Origin: Halichoerus grypus
Taxonomy: Eukaryota; Chordata; Mammalia; Carnivora; Phocidae
Assembly: GCF_964656455.1 (NCBI RefSeq)
Contig: NC_135722.1
Location: 49,370,628 to 49,434,627 of the forward strand
DNA length: 64,000 nt
Direction: 5' to 3'
The translations under genes were made by a program, and so were the position numbers. Each line of letters begins with the position of its first letter. Positions within the stretch are counted from its first letter, which is position 1. The notes below the pieces were generated by a model that was given only the letters and a program-made list of their open reading frames with translations, made no database searches and was not told the DNA's origin. This document shows positions 1 to 12,207 of this stretch, piece after piece.

Positions 1-284
1 ACCAAATTGTTAAGGCAGGGGTGTCAGAAGTTATTGTGGAAGGAGCTTTGAATACATAGAAGGGCACCTCTATAGAAATGTCTATTACTATTTCCTTTGT
101 TTCTATTCTGGGATTTGTTATTCCAGACAGTAAAAAATAATGCTTGGATAGAAAATATTTCCTACCCACTTTCTGTCCCTCTAGTATCAGAAATTACTAT
201 GGATCTCTTAGTACCTGACCAAAGTTCATTTGCCTATTCAGGTACCTAAACTTAGGTACCTAATTTTGTATGTAGACATTTATA

Positions 285-445
285 TTTTTAAATCATCTCA
301 TCTTCATAATAGTTCTACAGGACAGAGGTTACTGTCTCATGTTATACATTAGAAAATAAAAATTTATGGAGAAATATTGACAAAGGTCACACTTGGTGAG
401 TGGTGGGGCATCAATTCAAGTACAGGTTATCCGACTCCAGAAACT
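285..445 (-). repeat. MIR SINE remnant
   Basis: Diverged copy of the mammalian-wide MIR, antisense. It keeps the order expected of a reversed MIR: an 'atcttcataatagt' segment, a 'tacattagaaaa' core segment and 'aaggtcacacttggtgagtgg'. Boundaries are approximate. The rest of positions 1-526 holds nothing else I recognise. Confidence 0.5.
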
Positions 446-526
446 TTTCATGACACAGCACTCCTTTCTCAGGTACAATTGAAGCTCTAGCTCTGCTGTT
501 CAGGCCATGATCTCTGTGTCATTTTT

Positions 527-720
527 GTTTTTTCTTTTTCTTTTTTTTGTAGAGAGGGACAGGGTGGGGAGGGGCAGAGGGAGAGGGAGGGAGAGAATCT
601 TAAGCAGGTTCCATGCCCAGCATGGAGCCTGATGTGAGGCTTGATCTCACAACCCTGAGATCATGACCTGAGCTGAAATCAAGAGTTGGACGCTTAACTG
701 ACAGGAGCACCCAGGTGCTC
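527..720 (-). mobile_element. CAN-SINE (tRNA-Lys-derived), antisense
   Basis: The reversed SINE has a T-rich tail at the left, purine-rich 'gggagagggagggagag', then 'gatcatgacctgagctgaa' and a reversed tRNA head ending 'gcacccaggtgctc'. It is flanked by a perfect 15-bp direct repeat, ctctgtgtcattttt, at 512-526 and 721-735, which is the target-site duplication of retroposition. The copy is fairly diverged from the younger SINEs in this window. Confidence 0.9.
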
Positions 721-735
721 CTCTGTGTCATTTTT

Positions 736-1290
736 CTGAACCTGCTGTTGCCAATAGACCGTTCCCCTCAGATTCAGGAAGAACTAAGCAGAGGCACATA
801 GTTCAGAAAAGTTACCATGTTTTTTTGATCATGACTGTTCAAGATTCTATTATAAAAGCATAATTTTCATAATAATACCAGTTTATGTCCAGCAGAATCC
901 TCACACACCTTCAAACTCTTTGTGGAAAGGCCAGGACACTGAGGACCCAAGTGGAGGTAGAAGTGGGAATGAGAAGGCCAGAATGCAAGAAATGGTAAAA
1001 CTGACGTGGTAGTATAGGGGACATCCTGCTTACTGAAGACTATGTCCCATGTGGTCTGGAGCTGCACCCAAAAACCTTAAACGAGAGGAATATAAGTATA
1101 GCATATTGTTAAAATTCTGGAAGTCACAATCTGGTAACAATGGGTGAGGAAACATATATATTATTGTAGCTGGTAGGGAGTGATGTCATTATTTATGTGG
1201 GTATAGAGAATTTAGGGTTCAGGCTCATCAAATAACATTACTCAATGGTCAGATATAATTTTTATTTGCAAAATTCTATAGGATGAAAGC
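736..1290. other. Unassigned intergenic DNA
   Basis: No gene, RNA or repeat recognised. The 66-codon antisense frame at 867-1067 has no recognisable domain. Confidence 0.4.
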
Positions 1291-1302
1291 AAGAGCCACT
1301 CT

Positions 1303-1374
1303 TTTTTTTTTTTTATATGTTAATATTTCTTTTTTTTTTAAATTTTTTTATTGTTATGTTAATCCCCATACATT
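1303..1374 (-). mobile_element. Severely 5'-truncated L1 tail
   Basis: About 70 bp. A T-run is followed by 'ttattgttatgttaatcccc', which resembles the reversed last bases of the carnivore L1 3' UTR seen at 22001 onward. It is flanked by near-identical direct repeats, aagagccactct (1291-1302) and aagaaccactct (1375-1386). This indicates an independent retrotransposition event that copied only the extreme 3' end. Confidence 0.65.
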
Positions 1375-1448
1375 AAGAACCACTCTCTTAAGAGATCCTT
1401 AAACACTGATTCTGGTGAGTAGATGCCAAATTTTTAAAAATTATTTGA

Positions 1449-1628
1449 GGGTGCCTGGGTGGTTCAGATGGTTAAGCGTCTGCCTTCGGCTCAGGTCATG
1501 ATCCTGGGGTCCTGGGATCGAGTCCCACATGGGGCTCCCTGCTCCTTGGGGAGCCTGCTTCTCCCTCTGCCTCTCTCTCTCTGTGTCTCTCATGAATAAA
1601 AAAAAGAAAAATCTTAAAAAAAAATAAA
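1449..1628 (+). mobile_element. CAN-SINE, sense
   Basis: The tRNA-like head starts 'gggtgcctgggtggttcag', followed by 'tcaggtcatgatcctggggt', a CT-rich body and an A-rich tail. The tail has decayed and I see no clear target duplication. Confidence 0.88.
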
Positions 1629-1918
1629 AGGCATTTGAAATGTGGAGAGTACTAATTTCTTGTTTTCAACAAATATGATCTTCTTTGTTTTTGTAATATC
1701 TCTTGACTGGTAAATTGCAAATATTGGATATAAAGGTATATACTATATGGCATTAGAGTATTTAAAAAAAAAAAAAACTTGATGAAAGGTGGAGAGTTGG
1801 AGAGCTGCTTGATTCCTTTAAGTGTAAAGGGTATGAAAGAGTGGTTAAAAGTATCTTAGAGGAATGTCTTTAAACAATGAGAAGAACTTGATTATCAGTT
1901 TGATGTGGTTTTGGAATA
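1629..1918. other. Unassigned AT-rich DNA
   Basis: Contains a short A-run near 1770. No gene or repeat recognised. Confidence 0.4.
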
Positions 1919-2513
1919 TAGGTGAGGTTTGGTGGGGTGAGGTCCAGAGCCTACAACCAAGAAAGAATTCTTGAGACGTCTTTGGTGCAAAATGCTGGTT
2001 TTATTAAATCACAGGGACAGGACCCGTGGGCAGAAAGAGTTGCAGCACCAGGATTTTGAGGAGTGGCTGATTATATACACAGGTGTTGGGGGAAGTAAGG
2101 AAAAGGGAGGTTTCAAAAGAGCTTTCATATGCTAAAGAGGACCTATAAGATAATGCTAAAGAGGACCTACAAGATATCAGAGGCCTTGCCATTGTCAAGT
2201 TAAGGTTGTTTTCCCCTCTAGCAAGGTTTTAACATTAAGATAGTTGGGAGATTCCTGGAAGAATGTCACACATCCCACCCAGGATTGGCCGTAGAGGGGG
2301 AGGTTGCAGGGTGTCAGCTTATGCTTCGTCTTCAGCTAGCCTTCTGCTCCCTCATCAAGTTGGTTGTGTGGGAGGGAGAGAAAGATGACTGTATTTTCAT
2401 GCTGATACTTGTGTGGATTTTGTCTTTGGTGATTCAAGGAATATTGGCATAAGGTTCTCTTCTTAAGAGTAAAGACAGCGACTGTGTTCCCTAGAGTAAA
2501 ACATAATTAACTT
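1919..2513 (-). mobile_element. LTR-like remnant (carnivore endogenous retrovirus type)
   Basis: About 600 bp resembling, from memory, a solitary carnivore class I ERV LTR in antisense. It includes 'agaattcttgagacgtcttt' and 'ttttattaaatcac'; the latter reads as an AATAAA-type polyadenylation context on the minus strand. The right-hand 177 bp recur at 3834-4010. No gag, pol or env reading frame is visible. Exact ends and family are not established, and the call would fall if the sequence is unique in the genome. Confidence 0.45.
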
Positions 2514-3833
2514 GGTGGCCTGGTCATGCAGCTGTCCTTGCTTAAAGGGTGAAAAAAAGATTCCTAGTTATGTGGTCTTTCCTGAGATGCTCATATTAAT
2601 TCTGAGTACACATCCTATTGTCTCCACACACAAGGAAGAACATTTTGATAGACTCTTCCCTTAAAAATAAATCTAAGTGCCATGTTTAATCTTTAAGGTC
2701 CTGAATTAGTCACATCTCGTGTGACTTTCCATTTCTGTACACCACTGTCCTTCCTGCAGTCCTAAAATCCATTTTCTGCAAATTCGTTAGGCAAATTTTG
2801 AAGTCCCCAAATCACTCTGACCTCAGGTTCCCCTAGAGGTGCATTTCCTTTTAGTCCTCCTAAGATACTAAGGCTTCAGCTGTAAAACAGATCTCTCCTG
2901 ATTTGTGGGGAGGGTAGGGGGCTTATATAGTAACATATCTTACCCTGAGCCCAGGGAAGGGTCAGACTTTAGATGGTGCTTTCCTCTGCTTGTCCAGCAT
3001 AATTTTACCCACTGGAGAGGAGCTTTAGCTTGTCAAGATGAGCAACAAGGACTAGATTTAGCCTCTCAATAAAACAACAACAAAACATTGGACAAAATAT
3101 ACAAAATAATGGTTCTGAGGACACTGGGCCTGAGATAATGGAGGACAATGATCCCTAAGAGATAGGAAACAAAAGCGGTGAGTCCTGTTTACTGGAGAAA
3201 GATTGTTACAACTTATTGGAGAGAGATTCCAAGCCATGTTGAAAGAAGGGTGAACTTAGGTGTAGCCTGGCAGTCTTCCTGTGTTGAGAAGGACATGGGA
3301 ATCAGGGAAGGCCAAGGTAGCCAGAGTTCACAGGGTAGAGTATGAGAGGAGAGAGAACTGCATAGAAAGAGAATTCCAAAGATCTACAGAGGGCCCCCTA
3401 AAGTATTCAGCAGATGGGTACATGCATGTGTAGAAACAATCCAAAAATATTTGAGGAAACAAAAAACAAAAACAAGACTCAATTACGTAGGGATCTCTGG
3501 ATGGCTTTTTAGAATTGTCTAAGTTGAGAGATGTGTGTGCCATACAGACCCTTTTTTCCTCTTATCAGCTAGTCTTTGGATAGGATTGACCCAGGGAGAG
3601 AGCAAAACCTTGGAGGAGATACCTCCCTTTTGCCAAAGGCAATGCCCCTAGAAGAACATAGCTGAATGTCCTGCCCTCATCATTGTTACTGTTCAGTGCG
3701 AAAAAGGAAGTCCTGGCCAACACAGTAAGTCAAGGAAGAAAGAAGAGTTTTAAGGATCAGAGTAGAAATGGTTAAACTATCATTATTTTTATGTGATATA
3801 ATCAGTAAACATAATAAACAGGGTTTATTATTA
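2514..3833. other. Unassigned DNA between two LTR-like copies
   Basis: No coding frame or known repeat recognised. It could be a decayed ERV interior or unrelated host DNA that was captured by a local duplication. Confidence 0.35.
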
Positions 3834-4010
3834 GCCTTCTGCTCCCTCATCAAGTTGGTTGTGTGGGAGGGAGAGAAAGATGACTGTATTTTCATGCTGA
3901 TATTTGTGTGGATTTTGTCTTTGGTGATTCAAGGAATATTGGCATAAGGTTCTCTTCTTAGGAGTAAATACAGCGACTGGGTTCCCTAGAGCCAAACATA
4001 ATTAACTTGC
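3834..4010 (-). repeat. Second partial copy of the LTR-like segment
   Basis: This 177-bp block repeats 2337-2513 in the same orientation, with only a handful of mismatches. It starts at 'agccttctgctccctcatca' and ends at 'cataattaacttg' in both copies; similarity stops abruptly on both sides. It is either the remains of the other LTR of one provirus or a local duplication. Confidence 0.75.
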
Positions 4011-6048
4011 TGTTAATGTTCAGTTAGATGCTCAGATATAATAAACTTTAAAAAATCAATAGTTTTCTTTATACCAACAGAAATCATCTAAAAATAATAA
4101 AGTTAACATACCATTTACAGTAATAGAAAACTTATTAATATGTAGAAATTGACATCATAATAAATACACAAGACCTTTAAGGATTCTATTTTAAAATTAT
4201 GCTTAAAAGTATTTAAATGAAGACCTGATTAAATGTAGAGATAAACCATGTACATGGAAAGGACACATGAGCATTTTAAAGATGTCTGTTCTCCTCAAAT
4301 TAATTCGTAAAGTCAATGCAATTTCAAGAAACATTCCAGCAAAGATTTTCAGAGGACGTTTGGTGCAGTTATTCTAAAATGTAAAGTGTATATGTAAGGT
4401 AAAAGTTTCACCAAATGGAAGAGAGTTTTTAAAAAGATTTGTCACACCTTACCAGATAATAAAACATACTACAAACTCATTGTATATCTAATGGTTGTGC
4501 CTAGTGCAACAGCATGGGATATAATAAAGAGTTTATAACAGGCTCATGTATTTAAGTTAAATTGATATGATATAAGATCATTTACATGTATATAACTTTA
4601 ATATACACATAGAAAAACATAGGTGAAAAATACACAACAGATTGCTTATATAGTTATTTCTGGTGGGTGACATTTTGCTGGACTTTAAATGATACACAAT
4701 GTTATATAATTTGAATGTTAGAATGTTAGTGTATTATCAGAGGAGATTAAAAACTGCCATTGGTGGGCTGTATTCTTCAGAGTGAGAATTCAAAGGATGA
4801 GTATCAGATTGGGGAGAAAAACTACCAGTTTACATAAGTAGAAAACAAAAGTAAGAAGTCAGTGAACTAAGGGGGATGCATTTAAAGGTCTCTAGTTAGG
4901 AACTTGTGGAGAAACAGTAAAAAATAAGTGTGGGAGAAGTGGGAACTACAAAGCAGCTCTTTCACTTTTTATTGGCTTGATTGTAGCATCCCTTTTGAAT
5001 TTCAGTTTTGGCCATCAGTCTGTTCTGGTGCTATCTTTGCACGGCCCTGTTGTGTTCCAGGTGTGTACTTCCCAGCGCAAGTGAATAGAGCTGTGTTAGT
5101 GGATTCCCAGCAGAAACAGCTCATGCCCTGCTTGCCAGCTGAGTGGTTATCTGTTCTCCTCATTGTATCTATTTCAGATGGGCTCAATCCTCCTGTGCAA
5201 TATAAAGCAGCAGGAAGCTCCAGACTGCTACAATTACACCGATCCCAAACAAATTTATAAAGGGCAGCAGGAGATAAGTTTCTGCCCATTTTCTAATGTA
5301 AGGTAGCTGCCAGGTGAATTATGTTTACAGGTGGCTCAGATGAGACAACAAGAAAATTAAATAAATGATTTATTACCTAACTTGTCTAAAATCAGTGGGA
5401 GATACTATGGGCTAAAAATTCACATCTCCAATTATTTCTCTCTTGAACATATTCTTTGCTTGAAGTCTAAGCCTTTCCTAAACTCCTCTCAGATGTATCT
5501 TTAAGTAACTATACTGTATGTATCTTCTCCTATAATTGTTAATTACTTTATGTATATGCATTTATTTTTCAGTGGAGTCTTATTGCTGGGAAAATGAAAT
5601 ATTTGAGTACTTAGATCAGCCTGTACTCAAAACTTAAACTTTTTTGTTTACACGTCCAATTTTGACTTATTTCATTTTTGTGGTTGATCTACCTCTAACA
5701 TATAGACTTGAAGCATCTGCTTTCTATCACCTTTGACCATCAGGCTCAAATTTTCAACTATCCTTAGTATAGTCACAATTGTTGAATATCTAGTGTCACA
5801 GGCCATTGGTGGAATCCTCTTTATACTGTCATTCATTCCTTTCTTGTCTGATTTTATTTTTTGTGTAGCCTTAGATTCTATAGCCCATAATTTAATTATA
5901 TTTTTGGAAATAATCTAACCTCTTTTGTTCTCTCCCTCCATTTCGTTGCTTGAAAAAACCCAAACTCTGTTTAAATCTAAATATCTGTCTCCTCTGTGAA
6001 AGATTGAAATTTGCTAGGAAAAAATCCCATAAATAAACATACTGATTT
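4011..6048. other. AT-rich intergenic DNA
   Basis: No gene recognised. Open frames on both strands overlap at 4928-5289 but show no domain, and nothing here resembles an OR. Confidence 0.4.
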
Positions 6049-6059
6049 CACATTAAATT

Positions 6060-6262
6060 AATTAATTAAATATTTTATTTATTTATTTGAGAGAGAGAGA
6101 GACAAAGAGAGAGAGAGCATGAGCAGGGGGGAGGGGCAGAGGGAGAGGGAGAAGCAGACTCCCCACTGAGCAGGGAACCTTACACAGGGCTCCACCTCAG
6201 GACTCTGGGATCATGACCTGAGCTGAAGGCAAACTCTTAACTGACTGAGCCATCCAGGAACC
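6060..6262 (-). mobile_element. CAN-SINE, antisense
   Basis: Reversed SINE: 'ttatttatttatttgagaga', a GA-rich body, 'gatcatgacctgagctgaag', and a head ending 'tgactgagccatccaggaac'. It is flanked by 11-bp repeats cacattaaatt at 6049-6059 and 6263-6273. Confidence 0.88.
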
Positions 6263-6273
6263 CACATTAAATT

Positions 6274-6784
6274 TATTATTACAAACTTCAGATGTACACT
6301 CAACAATACCCAGAAATCTTAATGTGTGATGTCATTACAGTAAATGAGCCCATATCCACCAAGTTGTCTAAGAAAGAATCCTGATTCATATTTGATTTCT
6401 ACATTGAATACCTCATTTCTCATTTGTAATTCATCATTATATTGACTTGACTATTCTTCCAAAATTTGTTTATTCAGAATCATTTCCTCTGCCACTAATC
6501 TGGTCCATGCCACCATCATCGCTTGCCTGGACCAGATAATAGTCTTCTCCTGCCTTTTCTGCTTCTACCCTTGTTTTCCTTCCTATTCATACCTCTCTTT
6601 GTTAAGACCTTTTTGATCTGCCTTACCTAACCTAATGCTCCCATAGTAATGCTCCATGATGGTACACGAGAGGATTTTGTATATTTTCTTTTGTATAATT
6701 ACCAAAACTTTTAACACTTATTTGTTTTATATTTTTATCTGTATTACCAAAAGAATACCTTTTAAAAATATTTAATTAAAAAGT
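6274..6784. other. Intergenic DNA, possible ancient repeat
   Basis: The stretch around 6480-6560 ('ccatcatcgcttgcctgg') resembles a widespread old mammalian repeat, but I cannot place it with confidence. No gene seen. Confidence 0.3.
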
Positions 6785-6865
6785 ACTGATGAATCACTGA
6801 ACATTATATCAAAAACCAATGATGTACTATACCTTGGCTAATTGAATTTAAATTTTAAAAAAAGT
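6785..6865 (+). mobile_element. L1 3'-end fragment
   Basis: Contains 'atcaaaaaccaatgatgtac' followed by an A-rich end, matching the terminal motif of the L1 3' UTR at 57640-57700. Short 5'-truncated copy. Confidence 0.6.
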
Positions 6866-7670
6866 AACTTATGTACATGGTTCAAAATTTTGAAAATTAA
6901 AAAAGGTATTCAGTAAAAGTAATTCATTCTTTGTTTCAGTTAGTATATATCTGATTGCATATAATAGAAACTCCAAATATGGTAACCAACAAATTAGAGA
7001 ATTCTTTTCCTTTCATATAGAAGGGTTTCAGAGGTGGACATCGAGGGCTGAAACCAGAGCTTCACCAGTTTCTATATTCTTTATCATACTTAAAAACTGA
7101 CTTCTGTCCTCAAAGTTGCTGATGCTTTTAGCTAGAAATTCAGGTGTCAATCCTGTGTCCGTTCCATGAGAAAGGAGTGAGGGCTAATGACCTTCATTTC
7201 TCAACTGAGTTAGTTCACGTTAGAGTCTTCTTGGAAACCCCACCAAATGACATTCAGAATCTGAGAGTAATAGTATTTTGGCAGTATAGATGGGTACCCA
7301 AATAAAATTATGGTTTTTGTTAATAAGGAAGAATGGGGCATTGGGTACACAACCAGCAATCTCTAAGATACCATTCTATTCTATCTGCCAAGCACAGAAT
7401 TTTCCTTCCCACAAGCAACTACTCTTATAAGTTTCTTGTATATCCTTCCAGAGGTAATTTGATTATATATAAGAATATAGATGATAATGTATGTATTTAT
7501 ATATACACTTATTTATATGTATTCTTTTTATAGCATTAAAATAATGTTGTGTAGCATTCTATGCACTGTTTTTGCCTCTTGCTTCTTTGCTAAATAATAT
7601 ATCTTAGAAATTATTCAAATAAGTACATTTAGAGATGCCTATTTTCTTTCAACAACCACATAATTAGAGT
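6866..7670. other. Unassigned AT-rich DNA
   Basis: No gene or repeat recognised; local TA-rich runs near 7460-7530. Confidence 0.35.
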
Positions 7671-7785
7671 GAGCTCTTGGTGAGATAGGAACCATGTTTG
7701 CCTTATTCACCATTGTATACAGTGCCTAATACAGTTTGTGGGGCATACGGTGGTAGTTAGTATTTGTTTAATGGATGGGTCACAC
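7671..7785 (+). repeat. LINE-2 3'-end-like remnant
   Basis: The run 'ggaaccatgtttgccttatt', 'cagtgcctaatacag' and a terminal 'agtatttgttta' preserves the order of the L2 3' end. Diverged. Confidence 0.5.
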
Positions 7786-8014
7786 AAATAGCAAATGCCA
7801 GGGCTAGTATTCAAATCCGTTTGTGATTTGAATGGTTTTATTCCCATGACCTTATCCACAACTTTGATGTGTTAGGTGACAGATTTCCTTATATTGAACT
7901 CTCTTTGCATTCTTCAAAAGATAAATATATTAAAAAATGTTAACAGTTTGCTAAACTCGACTTGCTAGGATTTTGTTTAGGATATCAATAACTATGGTCA
8001 CATTTATCAGTAAA

Positions 8015-8225
8015 GAGAAGGGTCATTTAGAACACAGACATTGGAATCAGATTGATAGGGCTATGAATGTAGGCTAATTGCGGTGAATTTGGGGCAAGGC
8101 TTTATCTTTCTATTTATCCCCTATAGAGTGGGGATAATAGTTCCTACTTAAAAGAGTTGCCCGTTCATATCTAAGGGAGATGATTCAATGAGAAAAAATG
8201 TAAAAGAACTTAAGTAGTTTAGGTC
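8015..8225 (+). repeat. MIR SINE remnant
   Basis: Order 'acagacattggaatcagatt', then 'gtggggataatagttcctac', then a 'gattcaatgag' region matches a sense MIR. Diverged; ends approximate. Confidence 0.5.
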
Positions 8226-10384
8226 TCTCAGAAAGGTCCCTCAAAACTTTAGGATTACTATTATAATAAAGGAGGTTGCTCTATAGTCTCTTTTCCTACA
8301 CATTTGACCATGTTTGCATGTCAGGTTTGTGCACCAGATCATTGACTTCTGGCTTCTGGGCAATTTCTTACCTTAGCTTCAAACCACTCCATTCTTTAAT
8401 CCCAACTCCCTACCTGCAGGAGCACCATAAGACAGTTCCCAAAGGACTCAGCTCTTCATCCCCTAAGTCTGTTTCCCAAGCCACCTTTTCCCATCTGGGT
8501 CCATAAATGGGAGGGTAGGAGAGGAATAGGAGCTCATAAAACTCTTCATATTTATTCATCTAAGTCCCAGCATGGTTACCAATACAGCTGATACATCATA
8601 AAGGACTCATCCTTTGACATCTTCTGTAAGTTCCAGGGTCAAGGGAGGGTAGGTAGCACAGACTGAATTGGCTCTAGATGGGAAGAGTGACAAGGCAGGC
8701 AGGGATCTTTTCTAATAGGTAACCTCCAATTAGCAGGAAGAAAAGACAATGAGGTGGTGGGAGATGTGGTGGCTCTGGATGCATTAGCATCCAGAAATCC
8801 TAAGCATCTCTGTAAGGAGCATGCTAGGTTTTCTTTCTTCCTTCTGCCTTTCTAAAAGAGGATCCCATTTCCTTGCTTGGTTAGGAGACCTAGTGCATGT
8901 AGAGAGTTGGACTTCGTCTTGCCTGACCAGGAAAAAAAGGAGATCTATAAATTCTACAATGGGATAGGGGGTGAAGGTATGCTGACTTTAGTATGTCACC
9001 AGGTACCTGGCATGGAGATTCAGGAAAAAATGTTGATGAAGAAGCTTCCCCCCAACTTTTTCTCAGTAGAGCAATTTAAACTGCAGAGAGCTAACTTTCT
9101 TTAGATTGATAGAAAGCTCTCTTTCAGATTCAACCAGGCTCCATTTCTCTGATTTCTCTCTGATGGTCCTAGTTTTGCCCTCTCCCTCAAGATAGCCATT
9201 CCTATATTTTGAAGTTATCACTAATGTTCTTATTTTTGGCAGTCCACACATCTATAATTTGTAGATTTTTATCATCCTGTAACTTTTATCATCTTGTAAC
9301 TCATATGACTTAATACAATGTACTGAATTGGGTAGGATACTCCAGGTGAAGTAACCAGAATAGGGCTGAGAAAGATTCTCAACTACTTTGCTCTTGAGAT
9401 TGTATGTCTATGAAATAAATTTATATATGTGTATACACACACACACACACACACACACTCACATATAACACTTAGAAGAATGCCTGGTACATACTAGACA
9501 CTTGGTATTTTTCAGCTAATACTGTCTATCCAGTTTTAGAGTCCTAAATCAATGTTTACTCTATGTACCACATCACTGACTTATGTTCCTATGTGTACTT
9601 CTACCATTCAGGACATCTAGGAATCTGTTCTTTTTTCCTTCTCTCCTATTCCAGATTTCTCCCTCCCTCCCCCTGTCCCATTCTCCAATGTTAAGCAGTG
9701 AAGAAATGGAGTTGAATAGACTCTGGGCTGAAGTGGTAACACTGGGTGGCTGGAGGCAAGTGTCCTGGGCTTGATGAGTTTTGGGCAATAGAAGTTTGGC
9801 TTTTCCACAAGTTAATGACCAACATGTGAAGAACAGAAGCAGAGACATAGGAGAATTGATCAGTGAGTGGCCTTTGAGAAGAAGCATAAACAGGTATGAA
9901 GATTATATCAAACAATGCTAGAAGAGGACAAAGTGCTAAGAAGGTCATTCAATAGGGATGAGAAAATAGGATATAGAGAGGATAAGGGTCAAGGAGGAGA
10001 GGAAAGACAGGTACAGGGAGATAGATTTTTGTATGGATAAGTTGGTAATGACCAGACTGGAGGAAATTCAAGAAAATTCTAACCAACATGTTAGGAGAAA
10101 TAGGGTTGTTTTGTGTTTGTATTAATTAGGACAAGGGCAAGAGATTTCTTAAGTTAGAGACCTAGCCCAGGGTTTTACCACTAACAGGAGCAGGCTCTTG
10201 AGGAGCACCTGTAAACAGTGGCATGAAGAAGCCCCCAAGTTCCAACATGCATTTTGTGTCCTGCCCTGCCCCCTCGGTGACCACCATCTGTAGTATGGAT
10301 CAGGACTTCTCTCCCTTCCTCAGTGTCCCCTTCAGCACATTGAAACTCTGGCTAACTCTCCTCTCTCACTTTCCCTCCTTGGAA
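8226..10384. other. Gene-free stretch with a CA microsatellite
   Basis: A (CA)n run lies at about 9434-9459. Short open frames (for example 8877-9104 and 9573-9887) have no domain and overlap one another in several frames. The region lies upstream of the OR56A1 pseudogene, but I could not identify a first exon for that gene in it. Confidence 0.4.
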
Positions 10385-10575
10385 TTTTCCATCAATGTAG
10401 AACATCAAGGCCCAATAATTCAAAAATCTTTTCAACAGATTTTTATGAAGAATCTGTGGGGTGTTAGATAATGTTGATGTGTATAAATGGAAAAGTGTAC
10501 TTTGTCTGTCTTCAAATATTTCACAGGAGGGTAGAGGGAGACAAAGAAGTACAAAATCTGTGTTAAGTGTTACAG
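10385..10575 (+). repeat. Possible ancient L2-type remnant
   Basis: The wording of the sequence ('cttcaaatatttcacaggag', 'acaaaatctgtgttaagtg') resembles an old mammalian LINE segment also seen near 63600. A short (AAT)n run follows at 10579-10603. Confidence 0.3.
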
Positions 10576-10603
10576 AGAAAATAATAATAATAATAATAAT
10601 AAC

Positions 10604-12128
10604 TTTCTCAATGAACTAACTACTTCAGTTATCATCTTACTTTCCTTCTGAATTTTAACCTTTCCATAAACAAATAAGCATGCTGCAGTATATTTCATTC
10701 CTGTCTTGCTTTTCTCTTCACTTATGAACTTGAAATGAGGCTCTTTAGCTATGTAGTCAACACTCTCTGTTTACATGTCCTCCCTTACTAACTTCATCAC
10801 CCTCGTTCTGGTTTCTGTTGGCACCAGTCCAGTGAATTACTCTTGTCCAGGTCACTGTAAAATTTAATGGCTATTCATATTCTCATGTTATTGAACTTCT
10901 GCTTAACTGACAAGTTGGCCATATACTCCTTGAAGTTTTCCCCCCAATTTTTCCTAGGTCACCATAGTCTTCTGATTTTTTTCATACTCTTACAGACCCT
11001 CCATTTATGTCTCTTTTTTTCTTTTTTCATCCTTTCGGTGTTGCTATTTTCCAAGGTTTCAATGTTTGAAAGACAAGGCAGATCCAGTGAAGAAGGAAAT
11101 ATGACTCCAAGTTAGGGAACTAGAACAAATAATTGATAGTGGAACTACAAGGCTAGGAGGGCTACGATTCAGTGTAGGAGATGGAAGGTTTGACATTTTG
11201 AGGATGGGCAGATTCTGTTTCAGTGGTTGGAAACAAGGAAAGGATGGGAGAATGTACAAGTAGGTTGGTAAATTTTATCTTGGGAAGTTGAAGAAAATAT
11301 CACTGGACACTTCTTTCCTCTGCAAGGTAGTGTTTGATGCCATCTTCCAAGAGGAGAAGTGGAGTTCAAGGTTTGAAAAGAATGAAGAAGACTTGAAAAA
11401 GGCTTTGGAAGAAGGGAAAGTTGATCAGGCAAGCTTTGTAGGATGGACAGGCAGCATTGAGGACTCATTTAAAGTTGGTAACTATAAACTTATAGTAAAA
11501 GCAGCCATTTCTGTAGTTTTAGACTTATTCTAAGAAGACTTGGTATGACCAGGTGCAGGCCCTGGAAAATGAATGGTTGTATTCAAATAGGACTGGAGTT
11601 TTAGCAAATGACTGATTTAATCAATTTTGTATTCCATTTTCTTCTAGTATACCATGAGTTTGGGGAAGGGATATAACAAAATCATTCATCTAAAATTATA
11701 TTGGATATGATAGTAGGTGAGTACCTAATTAAAAGTTTTCCAACCCACATCAATGTCAATAATTATCTCAAAAACACCTATTAAAGATTCTTCTTCTCAT
11801 GCCTCCTTCATATTAGTACTGGATGATTATAAAAACTAGGTGTGTTTCTGGCCTATCTTTTTATACTATTAACATTTTATTTTCCTTACTAGTACCATGC
11901 TGACATAATTTGTTGCACATTTTTAATGTTGGGAGGTTATTCCCTAGCATTATACACCTTTAAAATCTTAGTTTTTTCACTGATTCATTTTTCCTTTATA
12001 GACCATAGCATTATTTGTCAAATCTCACCAGTCTGTCTTTATGATATTGACTGGGATTTGCCTTTTGGGACGAGTCTCCTATATGTCATTAGCTTCCTAA
12101 AGAGTGAGAAGCACACTTTTGAAGTGAA
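10604..12128. other. 5' flank of the OR56A1 pseudogene
   Basis: No coding gene recognised. The 81-codon frame at 11288-11533 has no domain. Confidence 0.35.
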
Positions 12129-12130
12129 GT

Positions 12131-12152
12131 AAAAAAAAAAAAAAAAAAAAAA
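12131..12152 (+). repeat. Poly(A) tract upstream of the pseudogene ATG
   Basis: A pure A run ending 55 bp before the ATG at 12208. No L1 or SINE body precedes it, so its origin is unclear. A possible splice acceptor (AG at 12180-12181) lies between it and the ATG. Confidence 0.6.
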
Positions 12153-12207
12153 TTGCCTCTTGTATCTGCCCATACAAATAGTCAAGAGAAGCCTCAAGAT
12201 TCATTCC

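Noticed and set aside
4928..5289. Overlapping open frames of 95-110 codons on both strands
   Set aside because: No domain, no family resemblance, no splice or promoter signals; overlap on both strands suggests chance.
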